Shown here: positions 44,850 to 52,735 of the stretch, piece after piece
How positions within the stretch are numbered: position 1 is the first letter of the stretch
Layout: each line of letters starts with the position of its first letter
Source of the DNA: Rhodococcus pseudokoreensis
GTDB lineage: Bacteria > Actinomycetota > Actinomycetes > Mycobacteriales > Mycobacteriaceae
Assembly: GCF_017068395.1 (NCBI RefSeq)
Contig: NZ_CP070615.1
Coordinates: forward strand, 248,001-312,000
DNA length: 64,000 bases
Direction of reading: 5' to 3'
Position numbers and translations under genes: made by a program
The notes under the pieces: generated by a model
The model's database searches: none
Told to the model about the DNA's origin: nothing
The model's input: only the letters and a program-made list of their open reading frames with translations

Positions 44850-47417
44850 TTAGTCCCGCAACATCGGAGCGGTAGGGTCGGCGCCAGGTTCGGGCAGTGC
44901 GTGGGCGGCCGCCGCCGACGGCAGGTCTACTTCCCAGACCTCGCCGGGGGTCAGCGTCTTCTCGATTCCTTCGACGCAGAGCCGGACTGGTCCGGCCGAG
45001 CAGGGATACAGTCGCAACCGCGCCCGGTCCTGGGTCAGGCCGATGCTGATCGGTTGTCCCCGATAACTGAACCGGAACGTCGCCTCGGTCAGTTCGGCGG
45101 GCAAGACCGGATGCAGCCAGAGGGCGTCCTGCCGGGTTTCCACCCCGCCGTAACAACGGATCACCATATCGGCGGTTCCAGCCATGGCTCCGAGGTGGAC
45201 ACCTTCATGAGTGGTCCCGCCCTGGGTGTCGGCCAGATCCGCCTCCAGAGCCTGCTCGAACAGCGACCACGACCGGGGCCGGTCGGTCCGGGCCAGCACC
45301 CAGCCGTGGGTCAGTCTGCTCAAGGTCGAGCCGTGGCTGGTGCGCGCGAGATAGTACTGGACCGTACGGGGGATGAGTTCCGGCGGCAGCGTGTACCCGA
45401 GGCGTTCGAACACGGTGCGGAGCTCGTCGGCGGAGAACAGGTAGAAAAGCATCAGGACATCGGCCTGTTTGGAGAGCCGGTACCTGTTGGTGGTGTCGCC
45501 TTCGGCCTGCAGGATCAGATCCAGCCGGCCGATATTGCCGTAGCGCGCCCGGTAGGCGTCCCAGTCGAATTCCTCCAGCGCCTCGTAGCCCTCGAACTGG
45601 CTGATGACACCGTCGTGGAAGGGTACGCGCAGCCGCCTGCTGATGCGGTCCCAGTGTGCGGGCTCCTCGGGCTTCAGGTGCAACCGGCGCCAGAGCGGGT
45701 CGCAGTCGCGACAGGCCAGCAGGTCCACCGCGTCCTCGGCCCGGGCGAGCACCCAGGCGGCCAGCACGTTGGTGTAGGCGTTGTTGCGCAGACCCTGACC
45801 CGGTGCGTCCGGGTACCCGTCGTGGTACTCGTCCGGTCCCATCACACCGCTGATGTCGAAGTGGTCATCCGCGGGATTGCGAACGGCCAGGCTGGTGAAA
45901 AGTCGGGCGACCTCCACGAGGATTTCGGCCCCGTACTCGGTGAGGAACCCGGTGTCGGCCGTGGCCTGATAGTACTGCCACACGCTGTAGGCCACGGCCA
46001 ACCCGACGTGCCGCTGCCTGCGGGAGTTATCCGCCATCCACACCCCGTTGCGGACGTTGAAGAGCTCGGCGGGGGTTTCCTCCCGGCCGTCGCTGCCGGA
46101 CTGCCAGGGAAACATTGCACCATTCAGGCCATCGTCGCGTGCGGCCGCGCGGGCCGCGTCCAGGCGCCGGTACCGGTAGAGCAGGAAGGAGCGCGTCAGT
46201 TCGGGCCGGCGCAAGGTCAACATGGGATAGACGAAGAGTTCATCCCAGAAGATGTGGCCGCGGTAGCCCTCACCGTGCAGTCCCCGCGCGGGCAGGCCCG
46301 CATCGAGGTCCGTGTCAGCTGCCGCGACGGTTTGCAGCACGTGAAAGATGTGCAGATTTAGCGCCAGCGACTGCCGCACACCCGTCTCAAGGTCTATCCC
46401 GAACCGCTCCCACAGTGCGGCCCAGGCGTTTTCCTGGGCGCCGAGCAGCTCCCCGAATCCGGGTGCCCGGCCGATCCGGTTGCCGGCGTCCAGGGCGGCC
46501 GTGGAGGCGGCGCGATCCCGGGAAGTCGCCACGGCGACAATCTTTTCCAGCGTCACCGGGATGCCGCGCCCGAGGCTGAGCGTAATGGTGTGCCCTGCGC
46601 GGGCTTGCTCGGCGATCAGCCGGCGGTCGACGACCGTGTCTGCGGCGCCCACACGGGTCCGTGCCGCAGTCGCGATGCTGATCCGGGACTGGTTGGTCAC
46701 CGCCTCGTACAGCACCGCTTCACCGTCCAGTTCCACGGAGCGGACCGGGACCAGATGCTCGTGGGCCAGCGCACGGTCCGCTGCCACGTTGCGGTTTGCC
46801 ACCGCTCCGTTCACGGCGGACTCGACGGTCATCTCACCGAACCAGTCTTCGGCTTCGAGGATGAGCTCCAGTGCGGCCAGATGCGTTTCGGTCAGAGACT
46901 GGAACTGCCGGGAGGTGACCCGGGTCGTGCGGCCCGCAGCGTCACGGTACCGGTGGGTGCGAGTCAGCACACCGGTACGCAGATCAAGATCCTGGCGGTA
47001 GCTGAGCATCTCCGGCGATCCCGGACACAGAACCGGACCGTCTCCGACGCGGGCGGTCAGGAAAGTCCAGTCCGGGGCATTGACCAAATGTTCGGTCTCA
47101 ACGGTGTGCCCATCGAGGGCGGTGGTGAGCCGATTGTAGATTCCGGCCAGGTATGTGCCCGGGTAGTGGACTGCGTCGGCGGTGCTGCCGGGTACCGCGC
47201 CGCGGGTGGCCCAATACCCGTTCCCCAGCGTGCACAGCGCCTCCCGGGTTGCTTCTTGGGCGAGGTCGAACCGGTCATAGACCAGATTCCAGCCTCCCGG
47301 CGGGGTCGGCTGCGCCCCTCCACACCAGGATCCGCCGCTCTGTGCTTGGTCGATGGCCGCCTCGGCTGGCTGCCCCGGGATTCGCCGCGCGGTGGCGTCG
47401 TTGTCACCCGTGCGCAT
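44850..47417 (-). CDS. Glycoside hydrolase family 65 (trehalose/kojibiose-type phosphorylase)
   Basis: An 855-aa GH65 protein: N-terminal beta-sandwich, linker and (alpha/alpha)6 barrel with FWDELFVYPMLTLRRPEL and the general acid Glu530 in VMGPDEYHDG, then KQADVLMLFYLF with the phosphate/sugar site. GH65 enzymes phosphorolyse or hydrolyse alpha-glucosyl disaccharides; which one cannot be told. No beta-phosphoglucomutase or HAD domain is attached. ATG 47417 has GAGG upstream; a GTG at 47459 is possible. Confidence 0.88.
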   Translation of the reverse strand: MRTGDNDATARRIPGQPAEAAIDQAQSGGSWCGGAQPTPPGGWNLVYDRFDLAQEATREALCTLGNGYWATRGAVPGSTADAVHYPGTYLAGIYNRLTTALDGHTVETEHLVNAPDWTFLTARVGDGPVLCPGSPEMLSYRQDLDLRTGVLTRTHRYRDAAGRTTRVTSRQFQSLTETHLAALELILEAEDWFGEMTVESAVNGAVANRNVAADRALAHEHLVPVRSVELDGEAVLYEAVTNQSRISIATAARTRVGAADTVVDRRLIAEQARAGHTITLSLGRGIPVTLEKIVAVATSRDRAASTAALDAGNRIGRAPGFGELLGAQENAWAALWERFGIDLETGVRQSLALNLHIFHVLQTVAAADTDLDAGLPARGLHGEGYRGHIFWDELFVYPMLTLRRPELTRSFLLYRYRRLDAARAAARDDGLNGAMFPWQSGSDGREETPAELFNVRNGVWMADNSRRQRHVGLAVAYSVWQYYQATADTGFLTEYGAEILVEVARLFTSLAVRNPADDHFDISGVMGPDEYHDGYPDAPGQGLRNNAYTNVLAAWVLARAEDAVDLLACRDCDPLWRRLHLKPEEPAHWDRISRRLRVPFHDGVISQFEGYEALEEFDWDAYRARYGNIGRLDLILQAEGDTTNRYRLSKQADVLMLFYLFSADELRTVFERLGYTLPPELIPRTVQYYLARTSHGSTLSRLTHGWVLARTDRPRSWSLFEQALEADLADTQGGTTHEGVHLGAMAGTADMVIRCYGGVETRQDALWLHPVLPAELTEATFRFSYRGQPISIGLTQDRARLRLYPCSAGPVRLCVEGIEKTLTPGEVWEVDLPSAAAAHALPEPGADPTAPMLRD

Positions 47418-47778
47418 CACAACCTCGACCGCCGGGGTGCCAGCCGAGACCGGTCGCACCGCGAGACAACGCCGCCACAGCCGGTAGCCGAGCTGTCCGC
47501 AGGGACGGCACGTGCCGCTGCTGTCATAGTGACACAGTAACTGCGTCGACGAGGACAGCGCGGCGAGCTTGCGCGTCCGAACGCACCGCCCAACCGGACT
47601 CGTTCGCGCACCACCTCACCAGTGTGGGTCATCGAGTGTTGGTGAAGACGACGAAACCACTACCGAATTGGGCAGGATTGGCCCGCCCCGGCCTGGGAGG
47701 TCTGGTCATCTGCACTTCAATCCGGGAGGCACGCGCCAGCCGATTTCGTCGCCCGCGGCCACGTTCTAGGATGGGATC
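47418..47778. other. Divergent intergenic region, promoter of GH65 and 38-aa gene
   Basis: 361 bp. It contains TGTCA-TAG-TGACA (47522-47534), a 13-bp dyad that could be an operator for the GH65 gene, and TAGGAT (47767-47772), a -10 box just before the small gene. Confidence 0.4.
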
Positions 47779-47895
47779 GTGGTCCTCTTCTACGAGGTTT
47801 TGTTGGTTTTCGCTGCCTTGCTCATCACGTGGTTCTCGCTGTACGTCATCTATCGTTTGATCACCGAGGAAGACTTGAACCGCCGATTCCGGTGA
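47779..47895 (+). CDS. 38-residue single-TM protein, leaderless
   Basis: GTG 47779 opens a 38-aa frame: VLFYEVLLVFAALLITWFSL is one TM helix, ending YRLITEEDLNRRFR. TAGGAT sits six bases before the GTG, the spacing of a leaderless promoter. The clean hydrophobic helix with a charged C-terminus argues for a real micro-membrane protein. Family unknown. Confidence 0.6.
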   Translation: MVLFYEVLLVFAALLITWFSLYVIYRLITEEDLNRRFR

Positions 47896-48323
47896 TTACT
47901 GGCGATTACCGGGGGGTCGTCGGCGACAGGGATGACCGGGTGATGCTGCCGCGGTCCCGTTCACTGGCCCCGAATCTCCGTGCCACGGCAACTCTGATAC
48001 TGAAACGGCCACCGACATGACGTCGGCCGCACGAGTCTGCCCGTCGCAGTGATCTGCCGCCAGTCCGATAAGGTTGTCGCCGAACATCATTCGGGTCAAT
48101 TGTCCGAGTTGAGGTGCCAATCCTCGCGCCTAACGACGTGACGGCCCGTTCCCAGCCGCTCGTATTTGCGCGTCGTCGCGCCACCACCCATGGAGTAAAG
48201 CTTCTTCAGCAAATCTTCACAGAAATCCTCGGCCTGAACCGGCAATGAACTGACAGTCTTGAACGAGAGACGGGCGCAGGGCGCCGTCGGGTTGATCGAG
48301 GTGGGATAAGAGACGAGGAGTGG
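47896..48323. other. Intergenic region carrying CTTCA site C
   Basis: 428 bp without a recognised gene. The only clear signal is the direct repeat at 48201-48226. Short open frames on either strand lack recognisable features. Confidence 0.4.
48201..48226 (+). promoter_or_regulatory. CTTCA direct repeat, site C
   Basis: CTTCTTCAGCAAATCTTCAC then AGAAATCC; CTTCA at 48204-48208 and 48215-48219 (11-bp period). It faces right, 98 bp ahead of the small reading frame at 48324 and 326 bp ahead of csoR. Confidence 0.65.
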
Positions 48324-48455
48324 ATGTGTCGCAGTGCCGACGAACACCGATCGGGATTGTGTGCCCGCGACGTGCGGATCCAACTGTCACCGCCTCTGTC
48401 GACACACCGGGTTGGTCAGGAATCGTGCTCGATCCACCACCGGCTCGGCCGCTGA
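48324..48455 (+). CDS. Possible 43-residue Cys/His micropeptide
   Basis: An ATG at 48324 follows GAGGAG at close range and opens a 43-aa frame starting MCRSADEHRSGLCARD and ending SCSIHHRLGR: three Cys and four His. It lies between CTTCA site C and csoR. It could be a regulatory leader peptide or a metal-binding peptide; no homologue is recognised, so existence rests on the SD and position. Confidence 0.35.
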   Translation: MCRSADEHRSGLCARDVRIQLSPPLSTHRVGQESCSIHHRLGR

Positions 48456-48492
48456 ATCGTCCCCTGCGTCCCTTGCGTCCGCAATCACCGAT

Positions 48493-48511
48493 TATACCGG
48501 AGGAGGGTATA
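48493..48511. promoter_or_regulatory. CsoR-type operator of csoR copy 1
   Basis: TATACCGGAGGAGGGTATA, an imperfect CsoR-like dyad, lies 40 bases upstream of the csoR GTG. It implies autorepression of the csoR-DUF305-copZ unit. Confidence 0.65.
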
Positions 48512-48551
48512 TTGAGAGGTGGAGAACGCGGCCTGGCGAGAGGAGTCGGCA

Positions 48552-48860
48552 GTGAGCACCGAACCCCCCGAGGCCAGCCATCGCCACATCCAGTCCAAGG
48601 GCGCCTACCTCGCGCGCCTGCGGCGCATCGAAGGGCAGGCCCGCGGCCTTCAACGGATGGTCGACGAAGAGAAGTATTGCATCGACATCCTCACCCAGAT
48701 CTCCGCGATGACCAAGGCCCTCCAGGCCGTGGCGCTGGGCCTGCTCGAGGAGCACATCAGCCACTGCGTGGTCAATGCCGCCGCGGCCGGCGATCGCGTC
48801 GAGGCCGACGTGAAGATCGCCGAGGCATCCAACGCCATCGCACGTCTCGTGCGGTCCTGA
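48552..48860 (+). CDS. csoR: CsoR copper-sensing repressor, copy 1
   Basis: A 102-aa CsoR/RcnR-family helix bundle. The Cu(I) ligands are in place: Cys43 (KYCIDI), His68 and Cys72 (EEHISHC), the C-H-C signature of copper sensors. The N-terminal HIQSKGAYLARLRRIEGQ is typical. GTG 48552 has GAGGAG; an upstream GTG at 48519 is less likely. Followed by DUF305 and copZ. Confidence 0.92.
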   Translation: MSTEPPEASHRHIQSKGAYLARLRRIEGQARGLQRMVDEEKYCIDILTQISAMTKALQAVALGLLEEHISHCVVNAAAAGDRVEADVKIAEASNAIARLVRS

Positions 48861-49098
48861 CTGCAAATCTGTCATCGAAGGGCATGGCGCCGAATGGGGG
48901 CCCGGACAGCCCGCCGAGCCGGAAGCGGGCGCGCGCCCAGGTGCTTGGATTCTGTCAAGCCGCCAAGGTCATGGAGGTCGACAGCCTCGCGCGATCTCCG
49001 GCGGGTGCGGGCGTGATCGCTTGGCCCCCACTGCACAACTGCCCGACGTCTTGCGTGATCAGCACGTGTGCGCACTGTGAGAAAGGAATTTCCCTGTC

Positions 49099-49842
49099 AT
49101 GAAGAAGAAGTCCCTCGCCGCCGGCGCAGCCGCGGTTGCTGCTCTGGTCGCGTTGACCGCCTGTAGCAACTCCAGCAACGATCAGGCCACGCAGACCAGC
49201 AGCTCGGCGAGCGTCACCGCCACCACAGCGGCCGCCGATACCCACAACCAGGCGGACGTGACGTTCGCGCAGCAGATGATTCCGCATCACGCGCAGGCGA
49301 TCGAGATGAGCGATGTCGTGCTCGCCAAGGACGGCATCGACCCGCGGGTGATCGATCTGGCCAACCAGATCAAGGCAGCGCAGGGCCCGGAGATCGAGCG
49401 GCTGCAGGGCTGGTTGACCGAGTGGGGACAGTCCAGCATGCCGATGGCCACGTCCGGGATGATGACTCCGGGTCAGAGTATGCCGATGGCCACGTCCGGG
49501 ATGATGACTCCGGGTCAGAGTATGCCGATGGCCACGTCCGGGATGATGACTCCGGGTCAGAGTATGCCGATGTCGGGCATGGAGATGCCAGGCGATAGCG
49601 GGATGGGAGTCAGCGGAATGATGTCCGCCGAGGACATGACCGCACTGCAGAATGCTCAGGGCGTGGACGCCAGCCGGCTTTTCCTCACGCAGATGATCGC
49701 CCATCACCAGGGCGCGATCGCCATGGCGCAGACCGAAATCGACTCCGGTCAGTATCCAGAAGCCGTCGCGATGGCACGCACCATCGCCGACACCCAACAG
49801 CAGGAGATCGCCACGATGCAGAACATCCTGGCCTCGCTGTGA
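49099..49842 (+). CDS. DUF305 lipoprotein with tandem Met-repeats
   Basis: A 247-aa lipoprotein (lipobox LTAC, Cys22). Two DUF305 halves (QQMIPHHAQAIEMS and TQMIAHHQGAIAMA) flank a linker with three identical copies of MPMATSGMMTPGQS and a partial fourth (MPMSGMEMPG). The linker provides about 20 Met residues, an extracytoplasmic Cu(I) sponge by inference. The DUF305 protein at 5789-6463 lacks these repeats. A 98-bp-scale gap separates it from copZ. Confidence 0.9.
   Translation: MKKKSLAAGAAAVAALVALTACSNSSNDQATQTSSSASVTATTAAADTHNQADVTFAQQMIPHHAQAIEMSDVVLAKDGIDPRVIDLANQIKAAQGPEIERLQGWLTEWGQSSMPMATSGMMTPGQSMPMATSGMMTPGQSMPMATSGMMTPGQSMPMSGMEMPGDSGMGVSGMMSAEDMTALQNAQGVDASRLFLTQMIAHHQGAIAMAQTEIDSGQYPEAVAMARTIADTQQQEIATMQNILASL
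49438..49563 (+). repeat. Three exact 42-bp tandem repeats
   Basis: Units 49438-49479, 49480-49521 and 49522-49563 are identical at base level, each encoding 14 residues; a partial fourth starts at 49564. Base identity points to recent expansion, so copy number may vary between strains. Confidence 0.9.
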
Positions 49843-49898
49843 CACCCGGCTTCGGGGATTCGAACACCCGCCGATAAACCTCGTCCGAGGAGAACACA

Positions 49899-50126
49899 GT
49901 GAGCACCACCACCGGCTACCACGTGTCCGGCATGACCTGCGCGCATTGCGTGAAGGCGGTCACCGAGGAACTCGACCGTCTCGATGCAGTGACGAACGTC
50001 GACATCGACCTGGTCCCCGGCGGGGACTCTCGGGTGAGGGTCACCAGCAGCCGGCCGCTGCCGCTGGAGCAGGTACGTCATGCCGTCGAGGAGGCCGGAT
50101 ACTCGCTGTCCGACCCGCCCACCTGA
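49899..50126 (+). CDS. copZ: CopZ-like copper chaperone
   Basis: A 75-aa HMA protein with GMTCAHC (Cys14/Cys17) and a slightly longer loop (LVPGGDSRVRVTSSRPLP) than the other CopZ copies. GTG start with GAGGAGAA upstream. Last gene of the csoR-DUF305-copZ series; convergent with the sensor kinase gene. Confidence 0.9.
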   Translation: MSTTTGYHVSGMTCAHCVKAVTEELDRLDAVTNVDIDLVPGGDSRVRVTSSRPLPLEQVRHAVEEAGYSLSDPPT

Positions 50127-50353
50127 TCCGCCCTCGGCGCGCCCTCCCCGCGGCATCAGCGAGGGTTCGCGACGGTGAGAACGAGGACGGACCCGGGTCA
50201 CCGCCTCGACCCGGGGAGGATGCGCCGCGGTGATCATCACAAGATCGCCCGTCGCCGGGCATCGACGTGGCTGTCACGGCCGGTCAACCGACCCGACGGC
50301 GCTGCGGGCTTGCGGGAGCCGGTGCCGGGCGATCGCGGTCACCGAGTACTTCC

Positions 50354-51505
50354 TCATCGCCGATCCGGGGGGAAGGTGATGGTGAAGGTACTGCCGGTTC
50401 CGGGGCCGTCGCTGCGGGCGGTGATGTGGCCGCCGTGCGCCTCGACGAGGGCCTTGGCGATCGCCAGTCCGATCCCGGCTCCTCCGTGTTCGCGGTCGCG
50501 TGCCGCGTCGACTCGGTAGAACCGTTCGAACAGGTGCGGGAGGTGTTCGGCGGCGATTCCGTCGCCGGTGTCGGTCACCTCGATCACCAGCAGCTCGTGT
50601 CGCTGTTCCGCGGTCACCTCCACCCGCCCGCCCCGGGGGGTGTGGCGCAAGGCGTTGTCGAGCAGGTTGCCCAGCACCTGCCCGAGCCGCTCCGGGTCGG
50701 CCCACAGCCCGGGAAGGTGCGCGGGAACATGAGAGGTCAGTGTCACCTGCTTCGCTGCGTAGCGGTCGGCCGCGGCGGTCAGGGTGGTGGAGATCAGCGC
50801 GGCGGGGTCCACCCAGGTGGGTTCGATCGAGGTCCGGCTCTCTTCCGCATGGGAGAGGCTGCGGACGTCGTCCGAGAAACGGACCAGTCTGCGGGTCTGG
50901 TCGCGCAGCATCGTGATCGTGTCGGCATCCAAGGTCTCGACCCCGTCCTCGAGTGCCTCCATGTACGCCTCGAGCACCGACACCGGGGTGCGGATCTCGT
51001 GGGCGAGGTCAGCGAGAAGTTGGCGGCGGGTGGTCTCGACCGATTCGAGCCCGGCGGCCATCCGGTTGAACGCCTCGGCGAGGGCGTCGAAATCGTCCCC
51101 CAGGTGCGGGGGAGTGACCCGAATGTCGTAGCGCCCGTCGGCCACCGCGGTCGCCGCGGACGACACCTCGGTCACCGACCGTTCCAGGCGCCGACTGAAA
51201 TACCAGGTCACCACTAACGCGGCCAGGGAGGCCACCCCGAGGGCGACCGCCAGGGAAATGGCGGTGGCGGAGCGGTACGCCTGCTCGGCGTGGAACTGCT
51301 CGTCGGACGAGGCCGGCACCCCGGCACGGTGCAGGTGCTCGCGGAACAGCGGGGGGCCAGCGAACACCGCGACCACCCAACACGTTGCAGCGCCCGCAAC
51401 CAGCACCAGCGATTGCGCCAGCAGCAGCCGCACGCCGAGGCCGGGGCCACGGCTGCGCACCGGACCGAGGCCAACGGTGCCCGGGCGAACCTGACGCGAG
51501 GTCAT
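50354..51505 (-). CDS. Sensor histidine kinase
   Basis: A 383-aa membrane kinase: TM1 ~24-50, a short extracytoplasmic loop with three His (FREHLHRAGVPASSDEQFHAEQ), TM2 ~80-100, HAMP, HisKA with His169 (LADLAHEIRTPVS) and HATPase (NLLDNALRHTP; DTGDGIAAEHL; GGAGIGLAIAKALVEAHGG). The start overlaps the response-regulator stop. The copper neighbourhood suggests CusS/CopS-like sensing, not proven. Confidence 0.9.
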   Translation of the reverse strand: MTSRQVRPGTVGLGPVRSRGPGLGVRLLLAQSLVLVAGAATCWVVAVFAGPPLFREHLHRAGVPASSDEQFHAEQAYRSATAISLAVALGVASLAALVVTWYFSRRLERSVTEVSSAATAVADGRYDIRVTPPHLGDDFDALAEAFNRMAAGLESVETTRRQLLADLAHEIRTPVSVLEAYMEALEDGVETLDADTITMLRDQTRRLVRFSDDVRSLSHAEESRTSIEPTWVDPAALISTTLTAAADRYAAKQVTLTSHVPAHLPGLWADPERLGQVLGNLLDNALRHTPRGGRVEVTAEQRHELLVIEVTDTGDGIAAEHLPHLFERFYRVDAARDREHGGAGIGLAIAKALVEAHGGHITARSDGPGTGSTFTITFPPDRR

Positions 51506-52266
51506 TGCCCGGTCCCCATCCGATACCCGATGCCGCGGACGGTGGTGACGTACCGGGGAGCGGCGGGGTCGTCTCCCAATTTGCGGCGCAGGTGGCCGAC
51601 ATGCACATCCACGAGGTGCTCGTTACCGACCCAGGATTCTCCCCACACGGCCTCGATCAACTGGCGCCGGCTAAATGCCATACCCGGCCGGGACGACAAC
51701 GCCGCCAACACGTCGAACTCTGTGCGGGTCAATACCACCGGGCGATCGCAGAGATGGACCTCCCGGCCCGCGACGTCGATCCTCATCGCCCCGAATACCC
51801 GCGGGGGTGCCTCACTCCCGCCCGGCCCGGTGGGCGGCGTCTCGTATGCAGGTGCCTTCCGGGGCCGGCGCAACATGGCCCGGATGCGAGCCACCAACTC
51901 CCGTGGGCTGAACGGTTTGGTGACGTAGTCGTCGGCGCCGACGGACAAGCCGATGATGGTGTCCATTTCGGCGTTGCGGGCGGTCAACATCACCACGTAG
52001 GCGTCGGAGAACGTCCGCAGTGCTCGGCACACCTCGATTCCGTCCATGCCCGGCAACCCGAGGTCCAGGACCACGACGTCGGGGTCGATTTCCCGGGCGC
52101 GAGCGAGCGCATCGACGCCGTTGTAGGCGACGGCGACCTCGAAGTTCTCCCGTTCGAGGTAGCTGGCGACGACCGCGGTCAGCGGGCGCTCGTCGTCGAC
52201 CACCAAGGCCCGATATCCGGCGGCGCTGTCAGGCGGGAGGTGTGGCGCGTGGTTCATGGTCTCCAT
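51502..52266 (-). CDS. OmpR/PhoB-family response regulator
   Basis: A 254-aa regulator: receiver with Asp24/Asp25, phospho-acceptor Asp68 (VVLDLGLPG) and Lys in VTKPFSP; C-terminal winged helix (LTRTEFDVLAALSSRPGMAF; VDVHVGHLRRKLGDD; VRGIGYRMG). It is first in the operon with the kinase (ATGA overlap). OmpR-type dimers bind direct repeats with 11-bp period, exactly the pattern of sites A-D, one of which (52311) is in its own promoter region. Confidence 0.92.
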   Translation of the reverse strand: METMNHAPHLPPDSAAGYRALVVDDERPLTAVVASYLERENFEVAVAYNGVDALARAREIDPDVVVLDLGLPGMDGIEVCRALRTFSDAYVVMLTARNAEMDTIIGLSVGADDYVTKPFSPRELVARIRAMLRRPRKAPAYETPPTGPGGSEAPPRVFGAMRIDVAGREVHLCDRPVVLTRTEFDVLAALSSRPGMAFSRRQLIEAVWGESWVGNEHLVDVHVGHLRRKLGDDPAAPRYVTTVRGIGYRMGTGQ

Positions 52267-52310
52267 CGTCGCCGGTGTCCTCCCGGTCTGGTGCGGGTCA
52301 TCCTGAACTG

Positions 52311-52340
52311 GCCATATCTTCAGGGAAACTACACAGAACC
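52311..52340 (+). promoter_or_regulatory. CTTCA direct repeat, site D
   Basis: ATCTTCAGGGAAACTACAC then AGAACCCTCATCGATT; CTTCA at 52318-52322 and the variant CTACA at 52329-52333 (11-bp period). It lies between the divergent response regulator and SHOCT/oxidase operon, facing the latter. Its flank (ACCCTCAyCGATT) matches site A. Confidence 0.6.
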
Positions 52341-52397
52341 CTCATCGATTCACCGCGATCCGTCACCACGATGGAGAGCAGCGAAAGGTGAACAGCC

Positions 52398-52655
52398 ATG
52401 ATGTGGTGGAACGACGGAATGGGGTACGAAATGGGCTGGGGCGGCTGGGTACTGATGGCCGTGGTGATGGTCGCGTTCTGGGGGTTGGTTGTTGCCGGGG
52501 TGTTGGCAATGTTCCGCAGCATGCGAACGGACCGCACCGCGCCCTTCGACCCCGACGCTCGGGCCCGGGAAATTCTCGACGAACGATTCGCTCGAGGTGA
52601 GATCGACGCCGAAGAATACCGCCTCCGCAGGGACGAATTGCGCGCCCGGCAGTGA
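52398..52655 (+). CDS. SHOCT-domain small membrane protein, copy 2
   Basis: An 85-aa protein: Trp/Met/Gly-rich start (MMWWNDGMGYEMGWGGW), one TM helix (VLMAVVMVAFWGLVVAGVLA) and the SHOCT motif (AREILDERFARGEIDAEEYR). Paralogue of 27424-27684. It precedes and overlaps the upstream frame of the multicopper oxidase. Confidence 0.85.
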   Translation: MMWWNDGMGYEMGWGGWVLMAVVMVAFWGLVVAGVLAMFRSMRTDRTAPFDPDARAREILDERFARGEIDAEEYRLRRDELRARQ

Positions 52656-52735
52656 CACGTGAGCGATCCGCCGTGTCGATGGCAGGTTGGCGGGCAGCCA
52701 GTAACATCCTCGCGCACGCTGCAGGGCTTGTAAGG

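Noticed and set aside
49438..49563. Tandem repeats as a CRISPR array
   Set aside because: Units are contiguous with no spacers and are in frame within a lipoprotein gene.
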